DNA from: JAWUWD01 sp034112085
GTDB lineage: Bacteria; Bacteroidota; Bacteroidia; Cytophagales; Cyclobacteriaceae
Assembly: GCA_034112085.1 (NCBI GenBank)
Contig: JAWUWD010000051.1
Coordinates: forward strand, 1 to 22,189
Reading direction: 5' to 3'
Length of the DNA stretch: 22,189 bases
Shown piece by piece: positions 1-9,096 of this stretch. Numbering within the stretch: position 1 is the stretch's first letter; the number at the start of each line of letters is the position of its first letter. The notes under the pieces are model-generated. The model saw nothing but the letters and a program-made list of their open reading frames with translations. It had not been told where the DNA came from and did not search any database. The position numbers and the translations under genes were made by a program.

Positions 1-570
1 GACTCGGGTGGATCGACTGATGACCAAGTGGCTACGGAAGTACCTGTCACTGCTCAAAATGGTGTAACATCTACTGACACACAAGCGGCCCTGGAAGAAC
101 TACAAGGAGAAATCACAACCAATCAAAATAATGTAGGAACTAACACCTCCAATGTTGCGACTAACACCGCAGCCATTGCGGCAGCAACAGATGACCAAGT
201 AGCTAATGAGGTAACTGTAACTGCCACTGGTAACTTAACTTCAACAGATGTACAGTCTGCGCTAGTTGAATTACAAACAGAACTTGACTCGGGTGGATCG
301 ACTGATGACCAAGTGGCTACGGAAGTACCTGTCACTGCTCAAAATGGTGTAACATCTACTGACACACAAGCGGCCCTGGAAGAACTACAAGGAGAAATCA
401 CAGCCAATCAAACTAATGTAGGAACTAACACCACCAATGTTGCGACTAACACTGTAGCCATTGCGGCAGCAACAGATGACCAAGTAGCTAATGAGGTAAC
501 AGTAACAGCTACTGGTAACTTAACTTCAACAGATGTGCAGTCTGCTTTAGTTGAACTACAAGGTGATATT
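1..570 (+). repeat. Two tandem 285-bp coding repeats (95 aa each)
   Basis: The unit at 1-285 recurs at 286-570. The first 117 bases are identical. I count about 11 substitutions over the next 147 bases, and the last 20 or so bases diverge. This is the least diverged repeat pair in the gene and suggests recent duplication or gene conversion. Both copies keep the reading frame. The array probably continues upstream of the window, because base 1 falls at the start of a unit. Confidence 0.9.
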
Positions 571-3500
571 GATGGAGCAACCACTTTACCAGCAACTACC
601 GATAGCCAAATAATCATTTCGAGCGGAACCAATCCTACAGCAGTCGCCATGGGTGGAGACGCTACAATCAACAATACAGGGACAATAACAATATCCAACG
701 ATGCCATTACTTCAGCCGAAATCACTGATGGGACGGTGGGCACAGTTGATATGACAAACGATGCAGTAACAACGGGTAAGATTGCAGACGGAACTATTGT
801 GAATGCTGATATTAATGATGTGGCAGCGAGTAAAACTACTGTTTCTACCATTACTAACTTAACAGCAACAGATGTACAAGGTGCTTTAGCTGAGTTACAA
901 GGGGATATTGATGTTGCAGTAGGTCTTCCTGCTACTACCGATAGCCAGGTCATCGTCTCCAATGGAACGACTCCAACCGCAACCACATTGAGTGGAGATG
1001 CCACAATTGACAATGTTGGTGTTATAACCATCGCTAACAATGCGGTTACTTCTATTGAAATCACAGATGGAAGTGTAGCAACAGTTGATATCACTAATGA
1101 TGCCGTGACTACAGGTAAAATAGCAGACGGTACAATAGTCGATGCTGACATCAATGATGTCGCAGCAAGTAAGGCGTCAGTATCAGCAATCACGAATCTC
1201 ACAGCTACCGATGTACAAACGGCTTTGGCAGAACACCAATCAGATATCGATGGAATAGCAGCACTACCAGCGACTACCGATGGTCAAGTTATCGTCTCCA
1301 ATGGAACAACGCCTACAGGAGCAACAATGGGCGGAGATGCTACTATTGATAATGCAGGGGTTATAACTATTGCTAGCAATGCGATTACCTCTACAGAAAT
1401 CACAGATGGAACTGTTGGAACAGCTGATATTTCAGATGATGCTGTGTCATTAGCCAAACTCGCAAATGGTGCTGCTAGTGGAGAGATAATGCGTTATGAT
1501 GGTGCTAATTGGATATTGGATATAGGAGCTAATAAATGGACCACAGGAGCAGTACCTGCCAATAATGGAGATGGAGAGTTAGATGGATCATATTACTTAG
1601 ATACTTCAACAGGAGAAATTTACTATAAGATTGCCGGAGCTTATGCCAGTGTAGGTAATATTCAGGGAACAGATGGAATAGACGGAGATAAATATGGAAC
1701 TACATCGAGTACTTCTCTTAACCCTTCTCCAGCTATTATTGGAAATACTTTTATCATTACTCTTGATGATACAGGATTGGCCTATACAGCAGGACAGACA
1801 ATTATTGCTGCATCTTTAGCAGATCCGGCAAATGACAACTTTGAGGCTACGGTTTTAAGTTATGATGGTAGCACAGCGCTTAATGTAATTGCTACAGTTG
1901 GCAACGGAGCAGGTAATCATACAGATTGGGAAGTGAACCTTACTGGCGCACCTGGGGCGGCAGGGCAAGATGCCTACACTTATATAGGTTATGCTAGTGA
2001 CGTAGGAGGAACAGGTTTCACGACTACGGCTGGAGCATTAGAGTTTATTGGGTTTGTGACATCCACAACACTACTTACTCCGGTGCAGGGGGACTTTGTT
2101 AGTTTCACAAGGTTTCGTGATTTGACATTGGCAGACGGTAATATCTATGTCGGAAATGCCGGAACTCAAACCGAAGTAGTACTCAACGGAGACGTGACAA
2201 TAACCAATACTGGAGCAGTAACAATCACTAACGATGCGGTGACTACGGGAAAGATATTAGACGGTACAATAGTCAGTGCTGATATTGCAGATGTGGCGGC
2301 ATCTAAAGCTACGGTGACATCTATCACAAATCTTACGGCTACTGACGTACAAGCAGCGCTTGCAGAATTGCAAGGAGATATTGATGGAGCCGCTGACAAT
2401 CAGACTGCAGCTGAAGTACCAGTGACAGCGATTACTAACCTCACCGCCACTGATGTACAAGCAGCACTTGCAGAACATCAAGTTGATATTGATGGAATAG
2501 CTGCCCTACCTGCAACTACCGATGGACAAATTATTGTGTCTAATGGAGCGACTCCAACGGCAACCACTATGAGTGGTGATGCTACTATTGACAACACAGG
2601 TGCAATCTCTATTGCCACCAATGCTGTAGGTTCTACTGAAATAACTGATGGAAGTGTTGGAACTATAGATATTACCAACGATGCAATTACTACCGGAAAG
2701 ATCGCAGATGGCACAATCGTGAATGCTGATATCAATGATGTAGCAGCGAGTAAAGCATCTGTTACTTCGATTACGAATCTCACCGCCACAAATGTACAGG
2801 GGGCACTAGCTGAGCTACAAGGAGACATTGATGGAATTGCTGCCCTACCAGTAACTACTGATGGACAAATTCTTGTATCAAACGGAACGACTCCGACAGG
2901 AATAACAATGAGTGGAGATGCTACTATCGATAATGCTGGAGTACTCGTCATATCAAGTGGTGCGATAACTTCCACAGAAATCACAGATGGAAGCGTATCT
3001 ACCATAGATATCACTAACGATGCTATTACTTCAGGTAAAATAGCAGACGGAACAATTATCAATGCTGATATCAACAATGTGGCGGCAAGTAAAGCTTCAG
3101 TCACTGCGATTACCAATCTTACCGCAACTGATGTCCAAGCAGCACTTTCAGAACATCAAGTAGATATAGATGGTATTAGTGGTTTGCCAGGGATGACAGA
3201 TGCACAATTGATAATCAGTGCAGGAACTACGCCCGATGCGCAAACAGTTGGAGGCGATGCAACGTTGGCTGTTGACGGAACATTGACACTCGCCAATGCG
3301 ACTGGAACAAGAACTAATCTTGGCTTGGGTGCTTTGGCTACGCAGAATGCCGTAACTTCTACTGAAATAGTTGACGGAACAATCACGGGAACAGATATCG
3401 CAGCAAGTACAATCTCGGTAGGAAATATAGTGCCTAACGGAACTACTCGTTCATTACTAGTCACTACTACAGCTGGCAATGTAAATTGGATAACACCCGT

Positions 3501-6500
3501 AGGGAATAATCAGGTGATTGGTAGTGACGGAACAGGAGATCTTGTTTTTAGAAATGTCATCAATGCCGGTACTGGTATTGGCACACCAGGATTGGAGACT
3601 AATTTGGTCACGGAGGCTGCTGTTCGAGCCGCAATCTCAAGTGCTTCATCACTTCAAAATGCTTATAATGGTGGAGAAGCCATAAATTTGGATGCAGGTA
3701 ATTTCGCCATTAATAATAATGATGGCTCAGTTCCTTACGTGACCATTATTCCAGCTGATGGTAATGTAGGGATTGGAACATCTAACCCTGCCTCTCAATT
3801 AGAAGTTCAAGGCGTTGCTGGAGCAAATGCCGGAATTGTAGTGGATGCCCCGACTGGTTTCGATCCATTTATTGATTTTCATGAAAATGGAGCATTGAAT
3901 GCCAATATTTACTGGAGCTCAGGAAATAGCAACTTGACAATTAACGGTGGTGCGAACAACACTACGATTAACCCTAATGGAGGTAATGTAGGTATTGGGG
4001 AAAATGCTCCTGGCTCGAAATTATCAATTCGACCAAATGGACCATTAGATGGAATCCGAATACTGACAGATGCTGCCAACAATCAAGGACAATTACAATT
4101 TGCAGATGACGATGAAGCTCAAGCAGTGTCGATACAGGCACCTGATGCTGTTACTGCTGATTATACGCTGACCTTGCCTCCAGCAGTCGGTACAGCTGGA
4201 CAGTTATTGTCTACGGATGCTTCAGGCAATTTGAATTGGTCATCACCAACAGGGTTTACAGCATCTAATGGAGTTAATATAGTAGGTTCGGATATAAGGC
4301 TAGGCGGACCACTTACTGCGGACACTAATATAGACAATGCCGGATTTGACTTTAGTATTACGGGTGCTGGTAATGTAGGTATTGGAAGAGCTAGCGGTGC
4401 TTTGAGAATGATGGTTGAGGATGATGCAAATGGTAATAATCCAGTAATAGCAATCACCACGACAGATGCAGTAGGTGATGCTGCTTTCGGCTTTGGCAAT
4501 GCTAGTGGTACGAACTTTACAATGGGAATTGATCAAAGTGATGGCAATTTATTTAAAATATCAAATGGGACAGCGCTTGGTACTACTGATAGAATGACGA
4601 TTGATAATTTTGGACATGTTGGGTTTGGTACCAGTGCACCTAATCTTAATTTTCAACTGCATGACGCTGCTTCATCTACCACATTACAAATTACATCCGC
4701 TACTCAAAGTGCCAATAATGATGGCCTATGGATACAGCAGAGTAGTACTCAGAATGCTAGTATATTAAATAGAGAAGCAGGAAGTCTTTCATTCGGCACT
4801 TCTGCATCAACTAGGATGTTAATAGATGCAGCAGGTAATGTAGGCATTGGAACTAACTCTCCATCAACAAAATTAGAGGTTCAAGATGCGGGCAACTCGT
4901 TCATGAGAGTAACTACTGGAAGCACTTCTGCAGGTCTTGAGCTTGTGAGAACTTCAGGAACAGATTGGAGAATTTCAAATGATAACGGAGAAATAGTGTT
5001 TTCCAGAGGGACAGATGATTTTGCTACTGCACCTATCACTGAGTTCAAGATGAATGTACTTGGTTTTAAGCCAGAAGGGGATAATTCTGAGTCGCTCGGG
5101 CTAGTTGCACAAAGATGGTCTGAGCTACATTCTGTAGATGGACATTTTGGTGGTAATGTAGGAATTGGTACAGCACCAACTACCAGCTACGCATTAGCTT
5201 TGAATAGTGGGACAGCAGCAACTGCATTGCGACTCGATAACACCGTTGCCGGTAATACGTTATTGGACATTTATAATAATGGATCTCTAGCTTCTAGACT
5301 ACAAGCTACCTCTACAACTACCGCTTTGATAAGCCAAAGTACAAGAGATATAGATTTATTTACCAATGGGACTTCAAGGCTCAATATTGACGGATCATCA
5401 GGTAGCGTGGGTATAGGAACTACATCACCCAGTGCAAGTTATGCATTAGATGTGGCTGGGGATATTCGAACAAATGAGCTGCTTGCAACAGGGGGAGGTT
5501 CTTGGGGCACAGATGAATTAGCTGTCAGTTCGCAGGATATTTACTTTACGAATGCTAATGCTCATGTAATAATTGGCACGAGTGTGCAAACTGCACAAAA
5601 TAAGCTAGATATCGAAGGAGGAATGGCAATAGGCGTCAACTACTCTGGATCCACGACAGCCCCAACAAATGGAGCAATAATAGAGGGAAATGTGGGGATT
5701 GGCACCAATTCAGCAGGTAGTCCATTAACTGTAGTGTCTACAAGTTCAACAATGGCTAGTTTTACGAATGCAAGCACAAATGCATATACAGTTTTATCTG
5801 CTGCTAGTGGTAGTAATGCTTATGATATATATAGAGAGGGGTCAACAAATCGAGCAATAGTTGGAGTTAATGGAGTTGATGATTCATATAGAATATATAA
5901 TGGCAGTGCAACTGGTACGCCTGTGTTTACTGCAGTGTCAAATCAAGTTGGAATCGGAACCATTTCTCCAGCGAGTAAGCTTGATGTTGAAGGCGGTGTT
6001 ACAATTGGCGCAGCTTATTCAGGGTCATCCGCTGCACCAGTGGATGGAGTAATAATTCAAGGAAATGTAGGGATTGGAACAACCGCTCCAGCAGCTAAAT
6101 TTCATATAAATTCGGCAGCAGCAGAGGCGCCATTTAGAGCACAAATTAATAACTCTACCAAATTAATGGTGCAGCCAGATGGGACGGTAACCGTAAATAC
6201 GCCTACGGATCAGGCTTATGCATTTTACGTAAATGGTTCCGCTGCAAAGACTTCTGGTACGGCTTGGACTAACACCAGTGATAGGCGGTTAAAAGATATC
6301 CATGGAGATTATGATGGAGGGCTGGATTTGATTAGAAAAATAGATCCTATATGGTTTAGTTATAATGGAAAAGGAGGGATAGAAAAAGGAGAACGCCAAG
6401 TAGGAATTATTGCTCAAGATTTGCAAAAAATTGCGCCATATACTGTTAGTACTTTTGAAGCTAAGATTAACGAAGATGATGAAACTACAACTGATCTTCT

Positions 6501-6744
6501 GAATTTTAATTTCAATGCGATTAATTATGCGCAGATTAATGCGATCAAGGAGTTGGCGGATCAAATTGATTCGTTAAAAGAAAAAAACATTTCCTTGACA
6601 AAAGAATTGGAAGCTATAAAATCTACTTCAACAACCAGTTCACTATCAACCACGGAAAGAGAATTACTAAAAGCTGAAATAATGAAAGAGGTGCAGTTGA
6701 TGTTGGGCATTGAAGCTAAAAATTCAACCGAGAAAAAGGAGTAA
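1..6744 (+). CDS. Giant repeat-containing surface protein with C-terminal S74 self-cleaving chaperone domain (5' partial)
   Basis: The reading frame is open from base 1, and the first residues repeat a sequence found again 95 residues later, so the true start lies upstream and a signal peptide cannot be assessed. In order: two 95-residue units (1-570); three 113-residue units rich in TDVQxALAELQ and ITDGTVGT-type strings (586-about 1470); a tail-fibre-like block with GTDGIDGDKYGTT and TGAPGAAG strings (about 1500-2130); further 113-residue units (about 2130-3183); a link region; about ten VGIGT repeats (about 3760-6110); then an S74 (endosialidase-type intramolecular chaperone) domain with motif TSDRRLKD (6274-6297); and a short predicted coiled coil (about 6540-6650). 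In characterised S74 proteins the domain assembles a trimer and cuts itself off between Ser and Asp, here S(6277)/D(6280), which would release 154 residues. Inferred role: a trimeric surface fibre or adhesin. The neighbours are T9SS genes, not phage genes, so a prophage origin is unlikely. No T9SS sorting domain is visible. Confidence 0.9.
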   Translation, partial: DSGGSTDDQVATEVPVTAQNGVTSTDTQAALEELQGEITTNQNNVGTNTSNVATNTAAIAAATDDQVANEVTVTATGNLTSTDVQSALVELQTELDSGGSTDDQVATEVPVTAQNGVTSTDTQAALEELQGEITANQTNVGTNTTNVATNTVAIAAATDDQVANEVTVTATGNLTSTDVQSALVELQGDIDGATTLPATTDSQIIISSGTNPTAVAMGGDATINNTGTITISNDAITSAEITDGTVGTVDMTNDAVTTGKIADGTIVNADINDVAASKTTVSTITNLTATDVQGALAELQGDIDVAVGLPATTDSQVIVSNGTTPTATTLSGDATIDNVGVITIANNAVTSIEITDGSVATVDITNDAVTTGKIADGTIVDADINDVAASKASVSAITNLTATDVQTALAEHQSDIDGIAALPATTDGQVIVSNGTTPTGATMGGDATIDNAGVITIASNAITSTEITDGTVGTADISDDAVSLAKLANGAASGEIMRYDGANWILDIGANKWTTGAVPANNGDGELDGSYYLDTSTGEIYYKIAGAYASVGNIQGTDGIDGDKYGTTSSTSLNPSPAIIGNTFIITLDDTGLAYTAGQTIIAASLADPANDNFEATVLSYDGSTALNVIATVGNGAGNHTDWEVNLTGAPGAAGQDAYTYIGYASDVGGTGFTTTAGALEFIGFVTSTTLLTPVQGDFVSFTRFRDLTLADGNIYVGNAGTQTEVVLNGDVTITNTGAVTITNDAVTTGKILDGTIVSADIADVAASKATVTSITNLTATDVQAALAELQGDIDGAADNQTAAEVPVTAITNLTATDVQAALAEHQVDIDGIAALPATTDGQIIVSNGATPTATTMSGDATIDNTGAISIATNAVGSTEITDGSVGTIDITNDAITTGKIADGTIVNADINDVAASKASVTSITNLTATNVQGALAELQGDIDGIAALPVTTDGQILVSNGTTPTGITMSGDATIDNAGVLVISSGAITSTEITDGSVSTIDITNDAITSGKIADGTIINADINNVAASKASVTAITNLTATDVQAALSEHQVDIDGISGLPGMTDAQLIISAGTTPDAQTVGGDATLAVDGTLTLANATGTRTNLGLGALATQNAVTSTEIVDGTITGTDIAASTISVGNIVPNGTTRSLLVTTTAGNVNWITPVGNNQVIGSDGTGDLVFRNVINAGTGIGTPGLETNLVTEAAVRAAISSASSLQNAYNGGEAINLDAGNFAINNNDGSVPYVTIIPADGNVGIGTSNPASQLEVQGVAGANAGIVVDAPTGFDPFIDFHENGALNANIYWSSGNSNLTINGGANNTTINPNGGNVGIGENAPGSKLSIRPNGPLDGIRILTDAANNQGQLQFADDDEAQAVSIQAPDAVTADYTLTLPPAVGTAGQLLSTDASGNLNWSSPTGFTASNGVNIVGSDIRLGGPLTADTNIDNAGFDFSITGAGNVGIGRASGALRMMVEDDANGNNPVIAITTTDAVGDAAFGFGNASGTNFTMGIDQSDGNLFKISNGTALGTTDRMTIDNFGHVGFGTSAPNLNFQLHDAASSTTLQITSATQSANNDGLWIQQSSTQNASILNREAGSLSFGTSASTRMLIDAAGNVGIGTNSPSTKLEVQDAGNSFMRVTTGSTSAGLELVRTSGTDWRISNDNGEIVFSRGTDDFATAPITEFKMNVLGFKPEGDNSESLGLVAQRWSELHSVDGHFGGNVGIGTAPTTSYALALNSGTAATALRLDNTVAGNTLLDIYNNGSLASRLQATSTTTALISQSTRDIDLFTNGTSRLNIDGSSGSVGIGTTSPSASYALDVAGDIRTNELLATGGGSWGTDELAVSSQDIYFTNANAHVIIGTSVQTAQNKLDIEGGMAIGVNYSGSTTAPTNGAIIEGNVGIGTNSAGSPLTVVSTSSTMASFTNASTNAYTVLSAASGSNAYDIYREGSTNRAIVGVNGVDDSYRIYNGSATGTPVFTAVSNQVGIGTISPASKLDVEGGVTIGAAYSGSSAAPVDGVIIQGNVGIGTTAPAAKFHINSAAAEAPFRAQINNSTKLMVQPDGTVTVNTPTDQAYAFYVNGSAAKTSGTAWTNTSDRRLKDIHGDYDGGLDLIRKIDPIWFSYNGKGGIEKGERQVGIIAQDLQKIAPYTVSTFEAKINEDDETTTDLLNFNFNAINYAQINAIKELADQIDSLKEKNISLTKELEAIKSTSTTSSLSTTERELLKAEIMKEVQLMLGIEAKNSTEKKE
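586..3183 (+). repeat. Interrupted array of 339-bp coding repeats (113 aa)
   Basis: The codons for Leu-Pro in LPATTD/LPVTTD/LPGMTD lie at 586, 925, 1264, 2506, 2845 and 3184. Within each run the spacing is exactly 339 bases. Complete units are 586-924, 925-1263, 2506-2844 and 2845-3183. The unit starting at 1264 is cut short near 1470, and a partial unit covers about 2130-2400. Protein similarity is high while many third positions differ, so these copies look older than the 285-bp pair. The break holds a different, tail-fibre-like block. Confidence 0.88.
3760..6110 (+). repeat. About ten VGIG-type beta-repeats in the fibre shaft
   Basis: The translated sequence shows the recurring pattern (G)NVGIGT-x-P-x-x-x-L-x-V about ten times, near 3760, 3985, 4370, 4615, 4835, 5155, 5405, 5690, 5945 and 6065. 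Spacing is irregular (about 110-390 bases), so this is a motif repeat and not a strict tandem array. Repeats of this type commonly sit just before S74 domains in bacterial and phage fibre proteins. Confidence 0.8.
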
Positions 6745-6804
6745 TTCAAATTGAAGAAGGAAGATCTAGTCTTTTTTAATAAAAATTGTAACTTACTTGT
6801 TAAT

Positions 6805-7923
6805 ATGAAAAGCGTTACCATCACAATATTCTCACTACTGATTTCAAGCTCCGTTTTTGCGCAGCTGACGATTGGTGGGAGCACAGCGTTGTCGACAGCT
6901 GGAGATACTCAGATAGTCATTTCTACTGACGGAAATATATCGCTGGGTTCTAAAGAGCATACTTTTGGACAGTTGTCCTTGTCCTTGGAGGGCGATAATC
7001 AACAAGTTGTTAACAGCGCAAATAGTCCAGTAGTTTTTCACCAACTGTTTATTGGTGGCGGTAGTATCAAGACACTCGTTGGAGATTTTGAGGTGAGTAC
7101 TGCCCTAGAGTTATCAAATGGAATCCTTTACATTTCAGATCAGAGCGCACTAGTACTAAGTGCACCGGGTGTAGTTCTAGATGGTCATAGTGCTGACTCA
7201 TATGTGGAGGGAGGATTGCTGGTCAATGTTGGAGAAAGTAATAATGCAACATTTCCGATTGGAAGTGAGGGAATATACACCCCTGTTACACTCGAAAATA
7301 TCGCTGGAGCAGATCTCGTATTGGGAGTAGATGCGAATAAAGAAAGTATAGGAACCATTGCAGAAAAGCCTGATCAAGTCAGTGTTTATTCAACGAATTG
7401 GAACTGGGAAGTTTTTTTGTCTTCGGGAGAATTCAGTGCAGCAAATATCATGATACCCTTAACAGACTTAGATAAAGATCAATTTGGCGATGAAAAATAT
7501 AAGCCAGTTGTGCTCTACAAAGATCAGGATGGAACAACTAGGAATTTAGATAACGTAAGCGCAGATGGAGCCTCCAATACTGATCCGATGATTACTTCCA
7601 AAGAATTGGCAGGAGTTGGTCATTATTTTGCAGGAAAAACAAGCGCTACTGCCCCCGTTGTTGTTCACAACCTCATAACACCCAATGGTGACAATGTCAA
7701 CGACTATCTGGTAATAGACAATCTGAATTTTTTCCCAGACAATGAAATCATGATAGTAGACCGGTATGGAGTTGCAGTGTATTCTAAGGTCAACTACTTG
7801 AGTCCTACTTCAACTAGTGCTGAAGGAGAGGATTTCTCATTTTTGTCTCCCGGAAATTATATCTGTATATTGAAATTCGATAATGGAGAAACTATCAAAC
7901 AAACTGTTAGCGTTATAAAATAG
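6805..7923 (+). CDS. Secreted protein with gliding-motility-associated C-terminal domain (T9SS type B substrate)
   Basis: Predicted 372 residues. Residues 1-20 form a clear signal peptide (MKSVTITIFSLLISSSVFAQ) with probable cleavage before Gln20. The middle has GGxI, LELSNGILYI and VEGGLLVNVG strings, suggesting beta-rich repeats. Residues about 286-372 match the CHU_C / gliding-motility-associated C-terminal domain: TPNGDNVND (292-300), a DRYGxxVY string and an SPGNYICILKF string near the end. In this family the domain directs export by the type IX secretion system, and such proteins usually sit beside a PorP/SprF gene, as here. I chose ATG 6805 because it begins exactly at the signal peptide. 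A TTG at 6751 in the same frame has AAAAAGGAG nine bases upstream and would add 18 residues. The specific function is unknown; a surface-exposed role is inferred. Confidence 0.87.
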   Translation: MKSVTITIFSLLISSSVFAQLTIGGSTALSTAGDTQIVISTDGNISLGSKEHTFGQLSLSLEGDNQQVVNSANSPVVFHQLFIGGGSIKTLVGDFEVSTALELSNGILYISDQSALVLSAPGVVLDGHSADSYVEGGLLVNVGESNNATFPIGSEGIYTPVTLENIAGADLVLGVDANKESIGTIAEKPDQVSVYSTNWNWEVFLSSGEFSAANIMIPLTDLDKDQFGDEKYKPVVLYKDQDGTTRNLDNVSADGASNTDPMITSKELAGVGHYFAGKTSATAPVVVHNLITPNGDNVNDYLVIDNLNFFPDNEIMIVDRYGVAVYSKVNYLSPTSTSAEGEDFSFLSPGNYICILKFDNGETIKQTVSVIK

Positions 7924-7926
7924 AAA

Positions 7927-9096
7927 TTGGATAAGACCTCACGAATAGGCCTTCGTTACACCTTGCTCATGGTATTATTTACCATGAGTGTTTTTGTTCA
8001 CGCCCAAGATATTCCGCTTTTTAGCCAAAAATTAACCAATTCATTCATTTATAACCCAGCACTTGCTGGTCATACTTTTGGCTCGATTACTTTCGCTCAT
8101 CGGAAAAGCTTTACCGGTGTAAGCGGATCACCAACTAACAATTTTTTTAGCCTTCATACACCTATCAAAGATCACAAGTTTGGTGTGGGTGCCAACTTTT
8201 ACAGTGAGCAAGCCGGAATAGCCAATAACATATATACATCAGGAGCATTTGCTTATCACTTGCCTTTGGGGGGATCCAACACTTTGTCTATGGGTGTTTC
8301 AGTGGAGTATAATCGTCTCGGATTTGATGTTAAGAAATTGAATTTTGAAGGTGGGATAGAACCGCAATTGGATACTGAAAGTGGGATGGATTTTTCATTT
8401 GGAGTAAACTATAGCCATAAGTACTTCAAAGCAGGGATCGCGGTTAATCGATTAGCATCTAGTCTAGAGATTACACAGGATGCAGATCTGCTATCAGAGT
8501 TTTATTCTGGATATGTTGCTGGTTTGATCCCATTCCGCAATGGGTTGGATATACTAGAGCCTACATTCACTTTTCGAAAGTTGTCAGAGTTAAACAATAT
8601 CTGGGAAGCAGGCCTCTACTACACTTATAATAACATGATCCTTGTAGGAGCCGCACTAAGAAAAGGCGACATCATCAATGTCACAGCTGGATTCCAAATC
8701 AATAAAAAGCTTTTACTCGGATACTCCTATGAGTTGGTTAATAATAATATAGGAAGTGATCTCGGTGCGAGTAGTGAAATCACCTTGAGATATGACTTTA
8801 ACAATATCACCTATCAAGACCGATTTAAGAGTAGTTATAAAAATGCCATAGCCTTCAGGAAGAAAACGTTATCTAATAGTAGCAGTGCGCGTAAAAGAGC
8901 AGGGGTAAAAGGCCCAAAAAGCTCTCATAAACGGAGCAAGAAAATGGAGAAGTTTTCTCCTAATAAGCGCTACAGCCAAGGCAAAAAACTCAAATCCGTT
9001 AAGCACAAGGGGATGAATACCAACAAAAGAAGAAAGCAAAACTTCAAGCGGAATAAGAAGAGGCGTAAAAAGAGTAAGAACAGAAGGTATAGATAA
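7927..9096 (+). CDS. PorP/SprF family type IX secretion outer-membrane protein with long basic tail
   Basis: Predicted 389 residues from a TTG start three bases after the previous stop. The signal peptide ends VFVHAQ (residue 27). The next stretch has the family signature QxxxxxxFxYNPALAGH, then alternating beta-strands over about residues 30-298, as expected for an outer-membrane barrel. Family knowledge: PorP/SprF proteins help export or anchor partner T9SS substrates, usually encoded next door; here the partner would be the CHU_C protein and perhaps the giant fibre. The odd part is residues 300-389, where 38 of 90 residues are Lys or Arg and only one is acidic. Most relatives end near residue 300-340, so this looks like an added extension. 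The in-frame ATG at 7969 would remove most of the signal peptide, so TTG is preferred. The tail may contact acidic polymers (LPS, peptidoglycan or DNA), which is speculation. Confidence 0.87.
   Translation: MDKTSRIGLRYTLLMVLFTMSVFVHAQDIPLFSQKLTNSFIYNPALAGHTFGSITFAHRKSFTGVSGSPTNNFFSLHTPIKDHKFGVGANFYSEQAGIANNIYTSGAFAYHLPLGGSNTLSMGVSVEYNRLGFDVKKLNFEGGIEPQLDTESGMDFSFGVNYSHKYFKAGIAVNRLASSLEITQDADLLSEFYSGYVAGLIPFRNGLDILEPTFTFRKLSELNNIWEAGLYYTYNNMILVGAALRKGDIINVTAGFQINKKLLLGYSYELVNNNIGSDLGASSEITLRYDFNNITYQDRFKSSYKNAIAFRKKTLSNSSSARKRAGVKGPKSSHKRSKKMEKFSPNKRYSQGKKLKSVKHKGMNTNKRRKQNFKRNKKRRKKSKNRRYR

Noticed and set aside
1..3183. CRISPR array or intergenic satellite repeats
   Set aside because: Repeat units are 285 and 339 bases, remain in frame, and encode conserved protein sequence. 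There are no short repeats with unique spacers.
123..3479. Long ORFs on the - strand opposite the giant repeat gene (up to 264 codons)
   Set aside because: They mirror the low-complexity Thr/Asp/Ala-rich repeats, have Ser/Val/Ala-rich translations without recognisable domains, and repeat with the same period as the real gene.
1..6744. Prophage tail-fibre gene
   Set aside because: S74 and VGIG modules occur in phage fibres, but the neighbours are T9SS and housekeeping genes and no phage structural, lysis or integrase gene is present.
6751..6804. TTG start at 6751 for the CHU_C protein, with a Shine-Dalgarno-like AAAAAGGAG
   Set aside because: The signal peptide begins precisely at ATG 6805, and Shine-Dalgarno sequences are rarely used in this lineage. 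The match lies inside the last codons of the upstream gene. It remains a possible alternative.
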